DNA from: Lacibacter sediminis
GTDB taxonomy: Bacteria; Bacteroidota; Bacteroidia; Chitinophagales; Chitinophagaceae
Direction of reading: 5' to 3'
Assembly: GCF_014168535.1 (NCBI RefSeq)
Contig: NZ_CP060007.1
Span: forward strand, 2,170,001-2,234,000
Length of the DNA: 64,000 bases
This document shows positions 25,408-34,137 of this stretch, piece after piece. Made by a program: the position numbers and the translations under genes. The notes under the pieces are model-generated. The model saw only the letters and a program-made list of their open reading frames with translations, was not told the DNA's origin and did no database searches. The number at the start of each line of letters is the position of its first letter. The first letter of the stretch is position 1.

Positions 25408-27333
25408 TCATGGTTTGGGCTTAGGTGTTGTTTTTCTTTTGAATACAATTTGCTCGTTCAGCATCTCAAACAGTTTGGCATAGAATGTTTTGAAGTCGAG
25501 GTATTCATCTGCATAATAAGTAGGACGTTTTATTTCAAGCGTATAGCGCATAGAAATACTATTCTCATTCTTGCTTACAAAGCGCTGGAGAGAAATACTG
25601 GTATCGGGCAAGATCATGCGGATGTTCTTTGGCAGTTCTTCCAATTCAAAACCTTGCGGGAAACGTAGGGTGGTGAACATATTGTAATATTGTATGTATC
25701 CAAATTCAATATCAGTAAAGCGTTTGTCTGAAATGAATTCGTTTTTCTCAAGCTCCATTAAAAAATTAGGAGAGTAAAAAAGATAATCTCCACTTCCTGA
25801 AAGAGTGCCTTGAAACTGCACAAGGTTTTCCAGGGGCAGGCTGTCATTCTTTTCATTCTTATACGTAAGTGAATCGAATTTAAATTCAGGATGTGGTTTG
25901 GTGAAGTATTCTTCCAGGTAATTTTTTTCTCCTTTGCGTAAGGTAGCAAGCCGTTCATTTTTTGCATACTCATAGGCAACAATATTGGCGCTTCCGTTTA
26001 CTTTTCCATCGGGTGTAATTTCTCCAAGAATAGAAGCCACTAACCTGAAACGATGTTTCACATCACCTAATGGTATAAACTGTGCGAGTTCCTGGTCAAC
26101 AAGAAAGCCTTCTGTAAACTGCACATCCCATGGTATTAAAAACGGAGGGTTGCTGTAATTGGTGGCATCAATTACATAAGGAGTTTGGTTGATCTCTGCA
26201 TACACATACACATCATTGAACTGGTAAAGGAACGGATAGGTTGCATTTACTTTTCCATTGTTTCTTGTGCTGACTAAAACAGGATAGGATTTTAATCCTG
26301 CATCACGAAGTAAACTGACCAGCAGCAGATTCATATCAGCACTATTGCCGCTGTGTTTATCAACAGCATTCTTAATGCCTTCATCGGTCCATATGGATGA
26401 TTTGCCATTCCATGTTACTTCTTTCTTTACGTAATTAAGAATGGTGATGAGTTTTTGATACGGATCTGTAATTGATTTCAGTTCGCCAGGCAGTGCTGTG
26501 TTTTTATAAACGTTTTTCTTGATCTGTACTCCAAAACTTTCCGACTCGAGTACTTGTTCAGTTAGTTTGGCCCAGGTGGTCATTCTCGGCTGGCCGTTAA
26601 TTGATCTTAACTGAAAATCGATGCGTTGCAAATAATCTTTCGAACTACTCATGAAAGGTTCCCTGTCAAGACTGGGAATATTGGTCATGATGAATCGCTT
26701 GGTGGCATTGATACCTTCTGTTGTTTCTTTTACAGGCAATGATCGTTTGATCATGTAAGTAAACTCAAGCTCTTTAGGGATTTCAACATTGTATTCACTG
26801 TAACGAACGGGATAAGGACGTTGAAATACCCAGTCTTCAATTTCAATATAGTTGCGTTTACTGTCTTCGTAACGGTATTCAATGATGCTGCCCACTTTTA
26901 CATTCGGCATAGTGAATACCATCATCTCAGATTCGCTTCCGAGTTTTTGCTCCATCACCGATTTCTTTTCAAGCTTGGTTACTTCCACTTCACCACTTGC
27001 ATTTAAGTTAAACGTTTGTCCCTCGATGTTGCGGATGCGTTGACGATTGCCAACACTATAATAAGGAAGACGCACATTTGCAAGTTCAATTGCTTTTTCA
27101 TTAAGGATCTTAATGCGGATGCGTGTGGTGGTTTCGTTTACAAAATCAGATGATGTAAAGTAGTAGCGTACTTCTGCAACATCGAGCAAATACTCAGCAG
27201 TTGCTTCTTTATCGTAACTGCATTCTTTTGTTTTAAATTCTTCTTTGTCAATTTTTCCGAATGATGGAAGTTTTTGGGCTGAGGTTTGCGTGTGGAGGGT
27301 TATTAACAGCAGCAATACAATGATGCTTTTCAT
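25408..27333 (-). CDS. DUF3857/transglutaminase-fold exported protein, first gene of the operon
   Basis: A 641-residue exported protein with signal peptide MKSIIVLLLLITLHTQTSAQ; ATG 27333 was chosen for this reason. The domains are the same as in the next gene: DUF3857 (about 40-230), transglutaminase fold (about 270-390) and a C-terminal beta domain. The active-site positions read GNSADMNLLL and FNDVYVY, lacking Cys and His. A shared non-enzymatic role, such as envelope binding or scaffolding, is the simplest inference for it and its paralog, with the Cys-bearing third gene possibly the enzyme. Confidence 0.87.
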   Translation of the reverse strand: MKSIIVLLLLITLHTQTSAQKLPSFGKIDKEEFKTKECSYDKEATAEYLLDVAEVRYYFTSSDFVNETTTRIRIKILNEKAIELANVRLPYYSVGNRQRIRNIEGQTFNLNASGEVEVTKLEKKSVMEQKLGSESEMMVFTMPNVKVGSIIEYRYEDSKRNYIEIEDWVFQRPYPVRYSEYNVEIPKELEFTYMIKRSLPVKETTEGINATKRFIMTNIPSLDREPFMSSSKDYLQRIDFQLRSINGQPRMTTWAKLTEQVLESESFGVQIKKNVYKNTALPGELKSITDPYQKLITILNYVKKEVTWNGKSSIWTDEGIKNAVDKHSGNSADMNLLLVSLLRDAGLKSYPVLVSTRNNGKVNATYPFLYQFNDVYVYAEINQTPYVIDATNYSNPPFLIPWDVQFTEGFLVDQELAQFIPLGDVKHRFRLVASILGEITPDGKVNGSANIVAYEYAKNERLATLRKGEKNYLEEYFTKPHPEFKFDSLTYKNEKNDSLPLENLVQFQGTLSGSGDYLFYSPNFLMELEKNEFISDKRFTDIEFGYIQYYNMFTTLRFPQGFELEELPKNIRMILPDTSISLQRFVSKNENSISMRYTLEIKRPTYYADEYLDFKTFYAKLFEMLNEQIVFKRKTTPKPKP

Positions 27334-27400
27334 GTAGATTGTTTTAGGATATACAATTATAAAAAACAATTGCTATTAAACTCTGTATCCGCATAAAAAA

Positions 27401-27433
27401 ATTCCCTCTTATTTCTAATGAATAAGAGGGAAT
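27401..27433. terminator. Rho-independent terminator between the DUF3857 operon and ndk
   Basis: ATTCCCTCTTATT (27401-27413) pairs with AATAAGAGGGAAT (27421-27433) around a 7-nt loop. It lies just downstream of the minus-strand ndk gene, which it terminates before the DUF3857 operon promoter. Confidence 0.85.
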
Positions 27434-27455
27434 ACTTAGCTTGAAAAATGAGCGA

Positions 27456-27872
27456 TCAATACTGCTCTAGTCCACTGAAGAAAAAGCTTCCTTCAATTTT
27501 TGCATTATCATCACTGTCACTTCCATGCACTGCATTTTCACCAACTGATGCGGCATATAATTTTCTGATGGTTCCTTCATCTGCTTTTGCAGGATCTGTT
27601 GCGCCAATAAGTGTGCGGAAATCAGAAACAGCATTGTCTTTTTCAAGAATAGCTGCGATGATGACACCACTGCTCATAAACTCAACTAACTCTCCGTAGA
27701 ATGGACGCTCTTTGTGAACAGCATAAAAAGCACCTGCTGTTTCAGCAGTAAGTTTTGTTTGCTTAAGCGCTACGATGCGGAAACCTGCTTTAATAATTTT
27801 GTCTAAAATAGCACCGGCATGACCGTTCTTCATTGCATCGGGCTTGATCATTGTAAACGTACGATTGCTCAT
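27456..27872 (-). CDS. ndk: Nucleoside diphosphate kinase
   Basis: A 138-residue enzyme that transfers the terminal phosphate of ATP to other NDPs, balancing NTP pools. It opens [14 protein letters not shown], and the phospho-histidine is His116 in ENAVHGSDS, the family signature. The [14 protein letters not shown] segment is also typical. Length matches bacterial Ndk (135-145). ATG 27872 is correct by homology; the longer ORF would translate intergenic repeats. A well-formed promoter sits 22 nt upstream. Confidence 0.97.
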   Translation of the reverse strand: MSNRTFTMIKPDAMKNGHAGAILDKIIKAGFRIVALKQTKLTAETAGAFYAVHKERPFYGELVEFMSSGVIIAAILEKDNAVSDFRTLIGATDPAKADEGTIRKLYAASVGENAVHGSDSDDNAKIEGSFFFSGLEQY

Positions 27873-27894
27873 TGTATTCTTGTTTTTTGCGCCG

Positions 27895-27924
27895 CAAAGA
27901 TAAGGGAGAAGGGGCAAGGCACAA
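27895..27924 (-). promoter_or_regulatory. Bacteroidota-type promoter of ndk
   Basis: On the minus strand TTG (27924-27922) is followed after 19 nt by TATCTTTG (27902-27895), an exact TAnnTTTG box at ideal spacing. The -33 TTG lies inside a CTTGTGCCTTG low-complexity repeat, so the dispersed repeat appears to supply part of the promoter. Confidence 0.65.
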
Positions 27925-27996
27925 GACTGAGGAAGAAAGGCACAAGAAGAAAATCCAAGAAACAAAATCCAAAACCCAAGAAACAAAACCCAATTT
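27911..27996. repeat. Degenerate AAATCCAA/CACAAG low-complexity repeat
   Basis: A run of related short words (GGCACAAG, AAATCCAAGAAACAA, AAACCCAAGAAAC). The 16-mer AAAATCCAAAACCCAA at 27964-27979 recurs exactly at 43873-43888, also preceded by GGCACAAG-type words. A second word set (TAACCCATAACT) follows at 28052-28088. Confidence 0.65.
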
Positions 27997-28099
27997 CCAA
28001 GGTAGTTAAATGCAAAAAGTAGAGATGGTAAAATTTAAACTGCTTCAAACCCGTAACCTTTAACCCATAACTCTTAACCCATAACTTAGCCATTTCCCC

Positions 28100-28107
28100 T
28101 ACATTTG
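28100..28107 (+). promoter_or_regulatory. Candidate -7 box upstream of nrnA
   Basis: TACATTTG matches TAnnTTTG and ends 11 nt before the nrnA ATG. No clear TTG lies at -33, and the upstream DNA is the TAACCCATAACT repeat. Support is moderate to weak. Confidence 0.35.
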
Positions 28108-28118
28108 CAACCGCCGTT

Positions 28119-29132
28119 ATGCAAGCAATCAACGAATTATACCCTTTACTGCTCACGCCTGCAAAGGTGGTTATTACAACTCATCAGAAACCTGATCCCG
28201 ATGCGATGGGCTCTTCGCTGGGTTTATATCATTTACTGGTTCAGCTTGGTCACCAGGTGCAGGTGATCTCCCCAACTAACTGGGCTGCGTTCCTCGACTG
28301 GATGCCCGGCTCTGAGAAAGTGCTTAATTACGAAATAACCATTGATAAGAGTAATACAATAATAAATGAGGCAGATTGGATCTTTTGCCTCGATTTCAAT
28401 GCTTTGAACCGTTTGAAACGGATGGGTACAGTGGTGGGCGAGGCGAAAGGCCAACGGGTACTCATCGACCATCATCGTGAACCGCAGACCGAAGTATTTG
28501 CTTACGGGGTAAGTGATGTAACCAAGAGTTCAACCTGTGAGATGATGTACGATTTTATCGTAAAAAGTGGTCATGCCGATAAGCTGAACATGGATATGAT
28601 GCAGTGCCTTTACGCCGGTTTAATTGGCGATACAGGCAGCTTCCGTTTTGCATCGGCCAGCGCTTCGGTATTTGAAATTGTGGCCGATTTTAAGCGACGA
28701 GGGCTTGAGCATACTGTGATCCATGAAAATATTTATGATAATTTTCTGGAGAACAGGTTCCGTTTCATCGGGCATGTACTCAGTAACAGGTTAGAGATTG
28801 ATTACCAGTTAAACACGGCCCTCATCTGGGTTACAAAACAGGACCTGCTCCGTTACCAGATAAAAACCGGCGACACTGAAGGGCTCGTAAATTACCCGCT
28901 TGGCATCCAGGGCATAAAATTGGCCTGTATTGTGATAGACAGGGACGAAAAAAGAAAATGGAGCTTCCGCAGCAAAGGTGACTTTGATTGTAATACTTTT
29001 GCCCGCACCCATTTTAACGGTGGAGGGCATTTCAATGCGGCCGGTGGCGAAACCGACGATAGCCTTGATACAACCCTCAAACATTTTAAAGAAGTGATTC
29101 ATAATTATAAATCGCAGTTAGAAACGTTTTAA
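28119..29132 (+). CDS. nrnA: DHH-family phosphoesterase, NrnA-like nanoRNase/pAp phosphatase
   Basis: A 337-residue DHH/DHHA1 enzyme. Metal-binding motifs are HQKPDPDAMGSS, the second Asp in FCLDFNALNR, the DHH in LIDHHREP and a fourth Asp in GLIGDTGSF. The DHHA1 C-terminal domain ends with the substrate loop GGGHFNAAGG. NrnA proteins degrade 2-5-nt RNAs and dephosphorylate pAp; in some lineages the same fold hydrolyses c-di-AMP or pApA. The FKBP lipoprotein gene follows by 9 bp, so the two form an operon. Confidence 0.9.
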   Translation: MQAINELYPLLLTPAKVVITTHQKPDPDAMGSSLGLYHLLVQLGHQVQVISPTNWAAFLDWMPGSEKVLNYEITIDKSNTIINEADWIFCLDFNALNRLKRMGTVVGEAKGQRVLIDHHREPQTEVFAYGVSDVTKSSTCEMMYDFIVKSGHADKLNMDMMQCLYAGLIGDTGSFRFASASASVFEIVADFKRRGLEHTVIHENIYDNFLENRFRFIGHVLSNRLEIDYQLNTALIWVTKQDLLRYQIKTGDTEGLVNYPLGIQGIKLACIVIDRDEKRKWSFRSKGDFDCNTFARTHFNGGGHFNAAGGETDDSLDTTLKHFKEVIHNYKSQLETF

Positions 29133-29141
29133 AAACAAACA

Positions 29142-30119
29142 ATGAAGACAATTCAATCAATTTTTGTAGCCCTGCTGGCAGTAACTGTGCTGGCGAGTTG
29201 CGGTGGCGGTTCTTTTAAAAAGACAAAAGGCGGCTTGCTGTATAAAATCATTCCCGGAAGCAAAGGGAAAAAAGTATCTGCCGGTAAATTCTTCGAATTA
29301 CAGTTTGGTGAAACCCGTTACAAGGGTAGTGACAAGGATACATTGCTTTCTGATCCTGCAAATGTTGGCAGCCAGATCGTTCCTTTTGATTCTGCCACAT
29401 TACCTCCTGACTATTATGCCATCTTCGCTGCAATGTCAAAAGGTGATAGCGTGATCATCCGTCAGTCAACTGATAGTATCATTAAACAAAGCCAGGGCCA
29501 GGGATTACCTCCTTTTATTAAGAAAGGTGCCTTCATTGTAAGTACATTTAAAGTCCTTGATGTATTGGATACAAAAGAAGATGCGGACAAAGCAAATCTT
29601 GCGATCATGGAAAGAGCAAGAACAAGAGATTCGATCCGTGCAATTGAGCAAATCAAAAAAGATGACAAGGTTATCGCAGATCATCTTGCTAAAAACAACA
29701 TCACTGCAACCAAAACTGCAAAGGGTGTATATGTGACTATCTCAAACCCGGGTGCTGCTGTAAAAGCTGCAGACGGACAGCAGGTTTCTGTTAAATACAC
29801 AGGCATGAGTTTAGAGGGCACTAAGTTCGATTCAAATGTTGATTCAACGTTTGGTCACCTCGATCCTTATACATTTGTATTGGGTAGTGTGCCTCCCGGC
29901 AGTATTGCAGGTTTTGAAGATGCCATCAAACAAATTGGGAAAGGTGGTAAGCTGAAAGCTTATATCCCTTCTGCATTGGCTTATGGCGCTCAAGGTTCAC
30001 CTCCCAGAATTAAAGCAAACGAAAGCCTGGTATTTGAAATTGAGTTGATCGATGTGACAACTCCTAAGCCAGCGGCTCCGCCAACAGCTCCGGGTGGTAA
30101 TCCAAACGGACAGCAATAA
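29142..30119 (+). CDS. FKBP-type peptidyl-prolyl isomerase lipoprotein with two FKBP-like domains
   Basis: A 325-residue lipoprotein (signal ending VLASC, Cys20). The C-terminal domain (~195-310) is a canonical FKBP fold with VSVKYTGMSLEGTKFDS, PGSIAGFEDAIKQIGKGG and IPSALAYGAQGSPPRIKAN. The N-terminal part (~30-140) resembles a second, degenerate FKBP domain lacking most catalytic aromatics, joined by a charged helix. A Pro-rich tail (PAAPPTAPGGNP) ends the protein. It should fold or chaperone exported proteins. It is co-transcribed with nrnA; a terminator follows. Confidence 0.9.
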   Translation: MKTIQSIFVALLAVTVLASCGGGSFKKTKGGLLYKIIPGSKGKKVSAGKFFELQFGETRYKGSDKDTLLSDPANVGSQIVPFDSATLPPDYYAIFAAMSKGDSVIIRQSTDSIIKQSQGQGLPPFIKKGAFIVSTFKVLDVLDTKEDADKANLAIMERARTRDSIRAIEQIKKDDKVIADHLAKNNITATKTAKGVYVTISNPGAAVKAADGQQVSVKYTGMSLEGTKFDSNVDSTFGHLDPYTFVLGSVPPGSIAGFEDAIKQIGKGGKLKAYIPSALAYGAQGSPPRIKANESLVFEIELIDVTTPKPAAPPTAPGGNPNGQQ

Positions 30120-30139
30120 GAAAATAATTGACCGATAAG

Positions 30140-30172
30140 AAAAAAGGAAACAGCTTGACTGTTTCCTTTTTT
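30140..30172. terminator. Rho-independent terminator after the nrnA-FKBP operon
   Basis: AAAAAAGGAAACAG (30140-30153) pairs with CTGTTTCCTTTTTT (30159-30172) around CTTGA, giving a GC-centred stem and a T-run on the plus strand. Confidence 0.9.
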
Positions 30173-30263
30173 TATGTCCTGAATTTATCCGTTTGAAATT
30201 TAGTTTGAAACGCTGCCTTGGTCGGTGTCTTCACCGATCATTTATTAGATCAATAGCCCAAGG

Positions 30264-31091
30264 TTATGCTTTCGTGTACGCTTCAAAAAGTTTGATGGTT
30301 TCCATTGCTTCTTTTACATCATGTACACGAAGTATACTCGCTCCTTTTGTAAGCGCAAGCGTATTTAATACCGTTGTTCCATTCAATGCTTCTTCGGGTG
30401 TAACCTGTAATGTTTTCCAGATGGTTGATTTGCGGCTGAGACCTGCAAGTATGGGCACATGAAAGATCTGTAAAGCCTCCATGGTTTTCAGCAATTGAAA
30501 ATTGTGTGTAATGGTTTTGCCGAAACCAAAACCCGGATCGAGAATCAGATCAACAATGCCTGCTGCTTTGCATGCCGTTGTTTTCTGTATAAAATAATCA
30601 ACCACTTCTCTCGTGATGTTTTCATACGAGGGGTTTTGCTGCATCGTGTTGGGTGTGCCTTGCATATGCATGGCAATGAATGGAACTTTCAGTGATGCAA
30701 CAGTTGAAAGCATAGAAGCATCCAGTTCACCTGCACTGATGTCGTTTACGATATCAATGCCTGTTGTAACAGTTTCTTTTGCCACTTTTGCATGGTAGGT
30801 ATCAATAGAAAGAAAGACAGATGGGAATTCTTTTTTAATAGCTTCAATTGCCGGTAACACACGTTTCAATTCTTCATCAGCAGTTAGGCGATCGCTGCCG
30901 GGCCGGGTGCTTTGTCCGCCAATATCAAGTATAGTAGCGCCTTCACTGATCATTTGCTCTGCCTTCGTTAGTACTTCACTTTGCTCGATACGGCTGCCGC
31001 TGTAAAACGAATCGGGTGTAATGTTGAGAATACCCATTGCCACCGGTTTATCCAGCACCAATAATCTTCCTTTGCAGTTGAGTGTGTACAT
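30264..31091 (-). CDS. folP: Dihydropteroate synthase
   Basis: A 275-residue enzyme of folate synthesis that condenses 6-hydroxymethyl-7,8-dihydropterin pyrophosphate with p-aminobenzoate. Motifs are MGILNITPDSFYSGSR, ILDIGGQSTRPGS, NDISAGELD, MHMQGTPNTMQ, DPGFGFGKT and GLSRKS, all intact. The TIM-barrel length (270-280) is normal. It is divergent from the DUF1599 gene. Confidence 0.96.
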   Translation of the reverse strand: MYTLNCKGRLLVLDKPVAMGILNITPDSFYSGSRIEQSEVLTKAEQMISEGATILDIGGQSTRPGSDRLTADEELKRVLPAIEAIKKEFPSVFLSIDTYHAKVAKETVTTGIDIVNDISAGELDASMLSTVASLKVPFIAMHMQGTPNTMQQNPSYENITREVVDYFIQKTTACKAAGIVDLILDPGFGFGKTITHNFQLLKTMEALQIFHVPILAGLSRKSTIWKTLQVTPEEALNGTTVLNTLALTKGASILRVHDVKEAMETIKLFEAYTKA

Positions 31092-31178
31092 TGTATTTTT
31101 GGGAACTTAGCTGATATTTCGTCAACGTCAGATAACGATAAGTTCAGCACGAATTAACGAAACAATTTTCAACCGTTC

Positions 31179-31727
31179 ATGAATACGATCGAGCAATATA
31201 CGCAGGCAGTCAATCAGTGCAGGGATATCTTTAAGAAAAAGACGAGTGATTATGGCACTTCATGGCGGGTTTACCGAACAATCTCTATTGTTGATCAGAT
31301 CTATATCAAAGCAAAACGTATCCGCACCATACAGGAAAAACAGGAACAGAAGATCGGTGATACCATTGCTTCTGAATTTAAAGGTATCCTGAACTATGCA
31401 GTGATGGGTTTGATACAACTTGAATTGCCGCAAAGTGAAAATGATGAGTTGTCCGTTGAAAAAGTAATGGAGTTGTACAACGATAAGATCACAAAGGCAC
31501 AATTGCTCATGCTCGATAAGAATCATGATTATGGTGAAGCTTGGCGGGAGATGAGCCAGGAAAGTTTTGTTGATCTGATGCTAGCCAAACTGCAACGCAT
31601 CCGCCAGATATTACAGAACGACGGTAAGACATTGGTGAGTGAGGGAATTGATGCCAATTATTATGATATTATCAACTATGCAGTCTTTGGTTTGATTTTG
31701 ATTGAAGAAGGAACGCATAAGGGGTGA
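31179..31727 (+). CDS. DUF1599 (Nmad1-like) protein with duplicated domain
   Basis: A 182-residue protein with two copies of one ~80-residue unit. The first copy has KKTSDYGTSWRVYR and KAKRIRTIQE; the second has DKNHDYGEAWREMS and KLQRIRQILQ. This is the DUF1599 architecture common in Bacteroidota, sometimes called nucleotide modification associated domain 1. Its biochemical role is not established. It lies upstream of the DoxX-family gene, an association seen in other Bacteroidota genomes (from memory). Confidence 0.85.
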   Translation: MNTIEQYTQAVNQCRDIFKKKTSDYGTSWRVYRTISIVDQIYIKAKRIRTIQEKQEQKIGDTIASEFKGILNYAVMGLIQLELPQSENDELSVEKVMELYNDKITKAQLLMLDKNHDYGEAWREMSQESFVDLMLAKLQRIRQILQNDGKTLVSEGIDANYYDIINYAVFGLILIEEGTHKG

Positions 31728-31739
31728 TGTCGGATTTCT

Positions 31740-31867
31740 GATGGAGGATGTATGATTTGGGATTTTAGATTTCAGATTGACGATTGCAGATTTGGTTTTG
31801 CTTATTGCCAATTGACTATTGCCTATTCACAATTCACCATTGACCATTCACCACAACAATTCACAAC
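31740..31867. repeat. Degenerate ATTGACNATTG low-complexity repeat
   Basis: The gap between the DUF1599 and DoxX genes holds related words: CAGATTGACGATTGC, CCAATTGACTATTGCC, CACCATTGACCATTC and CAACAATTCAC. It looks like a decayed tandem repeat and not a structured RNA. Confidence 0.6.
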
Positions 31868-32977
31868 ATGAATAAATCGCTTACACTTTCCCGTTGGTTC
31901 GTTGGTATCCTCTTTATCTTTTCCGGTTTGGTAAAAGCAAATGATCCGTTGGGGTTAAGCTATAAGATGCAGGAGTTTTTTGAAGCCTGGGGAGTGCAGG
32001 GCTTTCATGATTATACCTTAACACTTTCGGTGTTGATGAATGCGTTTGAGATCATTGCAGGTGTGGCAGTGATCATTGGCTGGCGAATGAAAATGTTTAG
32101 TTGGCTGTTGTTGCTGCTCATCATCTTTTTTACGTTCCTCACCGGTTATGCATGGCTGGCAAAAAATGCAGACGGCACAGCTAAGTTTGCGTCCTGCGGT
32201 TGCTTTGGTGATTGTTTGCCGTTAACACCACAGCAATCTTTTCTGAAAGATCTGTTGCTTCTTGTGTTGATCGGATTTATTTTCAAATACCGTCACTCAA
32301 TAAAACCACTATTTAAAAAAGAACTGATCAATGCATTTCTCATTTTTGATGCAGCAGTGCTTGCTTTTGTATTTCAATGGTACACGTTAAAGTATTTGCC
32401 GGTTGTTGATTGTCTGCCGTTCAAAAAGGGAAATAATATTGTTGAGTTGCGAAAGCTCCCGGCTGATGCAGTGCCTGATAAATACGAATATGAATTTGTG
32501 TATGAGAAAGATGGTAAGCAACAATCCTTCTCAATGAAAAGTTTGCCCGACAGTACCTGGAAGTTTGTCGATCGCAAGCAAACGTTGGTGGCAAAAGGAA
32601 AGAACAATGAACCAAAGATTAAAGACTTTGATTTAAAAACGCCTGATGGCGCAGATATCTCTTCTGAAATACTGGAGCAGAAAGGGACGTATTATTTATT
32701 ATTCCTTCAGAATTTCAATAAGCTCAGTACAAGTGATGCATGGGTGAAACAAATGAGCAAGCTGGGAAAAAGTCAAAAGCTGATCATTGTTACAAGCGTG
32801 CCCGACATTGCAAAAGATTTTCTTGCATCAGATATTATTCTCAGCCAGATGCAGTTGATCACCTGCGATGTAACGGCTATTAAAACGGCTGCACGTGCAG
32901 TGCCAACTTTGTATAAAATGAATGGTCCCGTAGTAGAAGGAAAATGGAGCGCTGCAAATTTTGATCAGGTAAAATAA
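31868..32977 (+). CDS. DoxX-family membrane protein, BT_3928 type
   Basis: A 369-residue protein. The first ~150 residues are a four-helix DoxX domain (FVGILFIFSGLVKANDP opens it) with ASCGCFGDCLPL in the third loop. A fifth helix (~158-176) leads to a C-terminal ~190-residue part that resembles a thioredoxin-like fold but shows no CxxC. DoxX proteins act with quinone- or thiol-linked redox systems; the function of the Bacteroidota type is unknown. The next gene starts 13 bp downstream. Confidence 0.85.
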   Translation: MNKSLTLSRWFVGILFIFSGLVKANDPLGLSYKMQEFFEAWGVQGFHDYTLTLSVLMNAFEIIAGVAVIIGWRMKMFSWLLLLLIIFFTFLTGYAWLAKNADGTAKFASCGCFGDCLPLTPQQSFLKDLLLLVLIGFIFKYRHSIKPLFKKELINAFLIFDAAVLAFVFQWYTLKYLPVVDCLPFKKGNNIVELRKLPADAVPDKYEYEFVYEKDGKQQSFSMKSLPDSTWKFVDRKQTLVAKGKNNEPKIKDFDLKTPDGADISSEILEQKGTYYLLFLQNFNKLSTSDAWVKQMSKLGKSQKLIIVTSVPDIAKDFLASDIILSQMQLITCDVTAIKTAARAVPTLYKMNGPVVEGKWSAANFDQVK

Positions 32978-32990
32978 ACCCGCCACTAAT

Positions 32991-34040
32991 TTGGGAACTT
33001 ATTTTCTTCGAAAACTTTTTTATGGCTTGCTCGTATTAATGGGCGTGGTTACAGTTGTGTTCTGGATGTTCCAGGGTTTTGGTGACCCCGCACGGTTGGT
33101 GATGGGTCAAACAGGCGACAGCGCAACCATCGCCAATATCAAAAAGGAATTGTACCTCGATCAACCAAAATGGAAACAGTTTGCTTTGTATGTGAACGAT
33201 GTGTCACCCATTGCTGTTCATAGTAAAGAAGAGATTGAAAAGAAACAGTTGAAAGGGGTGTTCATTGGCGGCGAAAAGAAGTTGGCTGTTAAATGGCCTT
33301 ACTTGCGAAGAAGTTATCAAACAAAAAAACAGGTTGGTGAAATACTAATGGAAGCTTTACCCGGCACCATCATGCTGGCCCTGGCAGCAATGATACTCGC
33401 AACAGTGCTAGGAGTATTTTTGGGAGTGATTGCTGCTGTAAGGAAAGATACCTGGATGGATACTTCTGCTGTGTTCAGCAGTATCATCGGCATTTCTGCA
33501 CCATCATTCTTCATGGGTATTTTAATTGCTTATTTTTTTGGTTTTGTGCTGAGCAAATACACAGGCCTGAACATGACCGGTAGCTGGTTTGATATTGATG
33601 TGCAAACAGGCGAACATTATTACACCTTGCAAAATCTCATCTTGCCTGCATTAACTTTAGGTATTCGTCCATTAGCGATCATAACACAACTTACACGTAG
33701 CTCCATGCTTGATGTGTTGAACCAGGATTATGTGCGAACAGCGTATGCAAAAGGATTAAGCCGACGAACAGTTATCTGGAAACATGCGTTGCGTAATGCA
33801 TTGAATCCTGTCATTACTGCTGTTACGGGTTGGTTCGCCGAACTGTTGGCAGGTGCTTTCTTTGTTGAATACATTTTCGGCTGGAAAGGTGTCGGCAAAG
33901 TAACGGTTGATGCACTGGAGAAATTAGATTACCCCGTTGTAATGGGCAGTGTGCTCTTAAGTGCTTTTATTTTTGTGTTGATCAACATTCTTGCCGATCT
34001 GTTGTATGGTATGGTTGATCCGAGGGTGAGAGTGGGGTAG
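32991..34040 (+). CDS. ABC transporter permease, DppB/OppB family
   Basis: A 349-residue permease for peptide- or nickel-type ABC importers. Six hydrophobic segments (about 5-27, 118-142, 152-180, 217-240, 275-295, 315-337) surround a long loop (45-110) with SPIAVHSKEE. The cytoplasmic EAA motif is AYAKGLSRRTVIWKHALRNAL in part. The start is TTG at 32991; the reading frame upstream has no ATG before a stop, and the first internal ATG would remove the first helix. No second permease, ATPase or binding protein is adjacent, so it is separated from its partners. Confidence 0.87.
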   Translation: MGTYFLRKLFYGLLVLMGVVTVVFWMFQGFGDPARLVMGQTGDSATIANIKKELYLDQPKWKQFALYVNDVSPIAVHSKEEIEKKQLKGVFIGGEKKLAVKWPYLRRSYQTKKQVGEILMEALPGTIMLALAAMILATVLGVFLGVIAAVRKDTWMDTSAVFSSIIGISAPSFFMGILIAYFFGFVLSKYTGLNMTGSWFDIDVQTGEHYYTLQNLILPALTLGIRPLAIITQLTRSSMLDVLNQDYVRTAYAKGLSRRTVIWKHALRNALNPVITAVTGWFAELLAGAFFVEYIFGWKGVGKVTVDALEKLDYPVVMGSVLLSAFIFVLINILADLLYGMVDPRVRVG

Positions 34041-34109
34041 AAGTACAAAGTGGAAAGTGCGAAGTTGGAAGTACGAAGTACATACAGTCCGACGCCCTCG
34101 TCTGACGGA
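34040..34109. repeat. GGAAAGTGCGAAGT-type repeat and REP-like palindrome
   Basis: 34040-34082 holds near-repeats of GAAGTACAAAGTGG / GAAGTTGGAAGTACGAAGTA. Directly after, 34088-34109 reads TCCGACGCCCTCGTCTGACGGA, abbreviated here as a 22-nt imperfect palindrome with TCCG/CGGA ends and GACG/CGTC core. It resembles a solitary REP element. Confidence 0.5.
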
Positions 34110-34137
34110 TTCAATTAAACAAATAAACCAAATCAAT

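Noticed and set aside
30193..30462. 89-codon plus-strand ORF opposite folP
   Set aside because: It overlaps a well-conserved folP coding region on the other strand and has no recognisable product.
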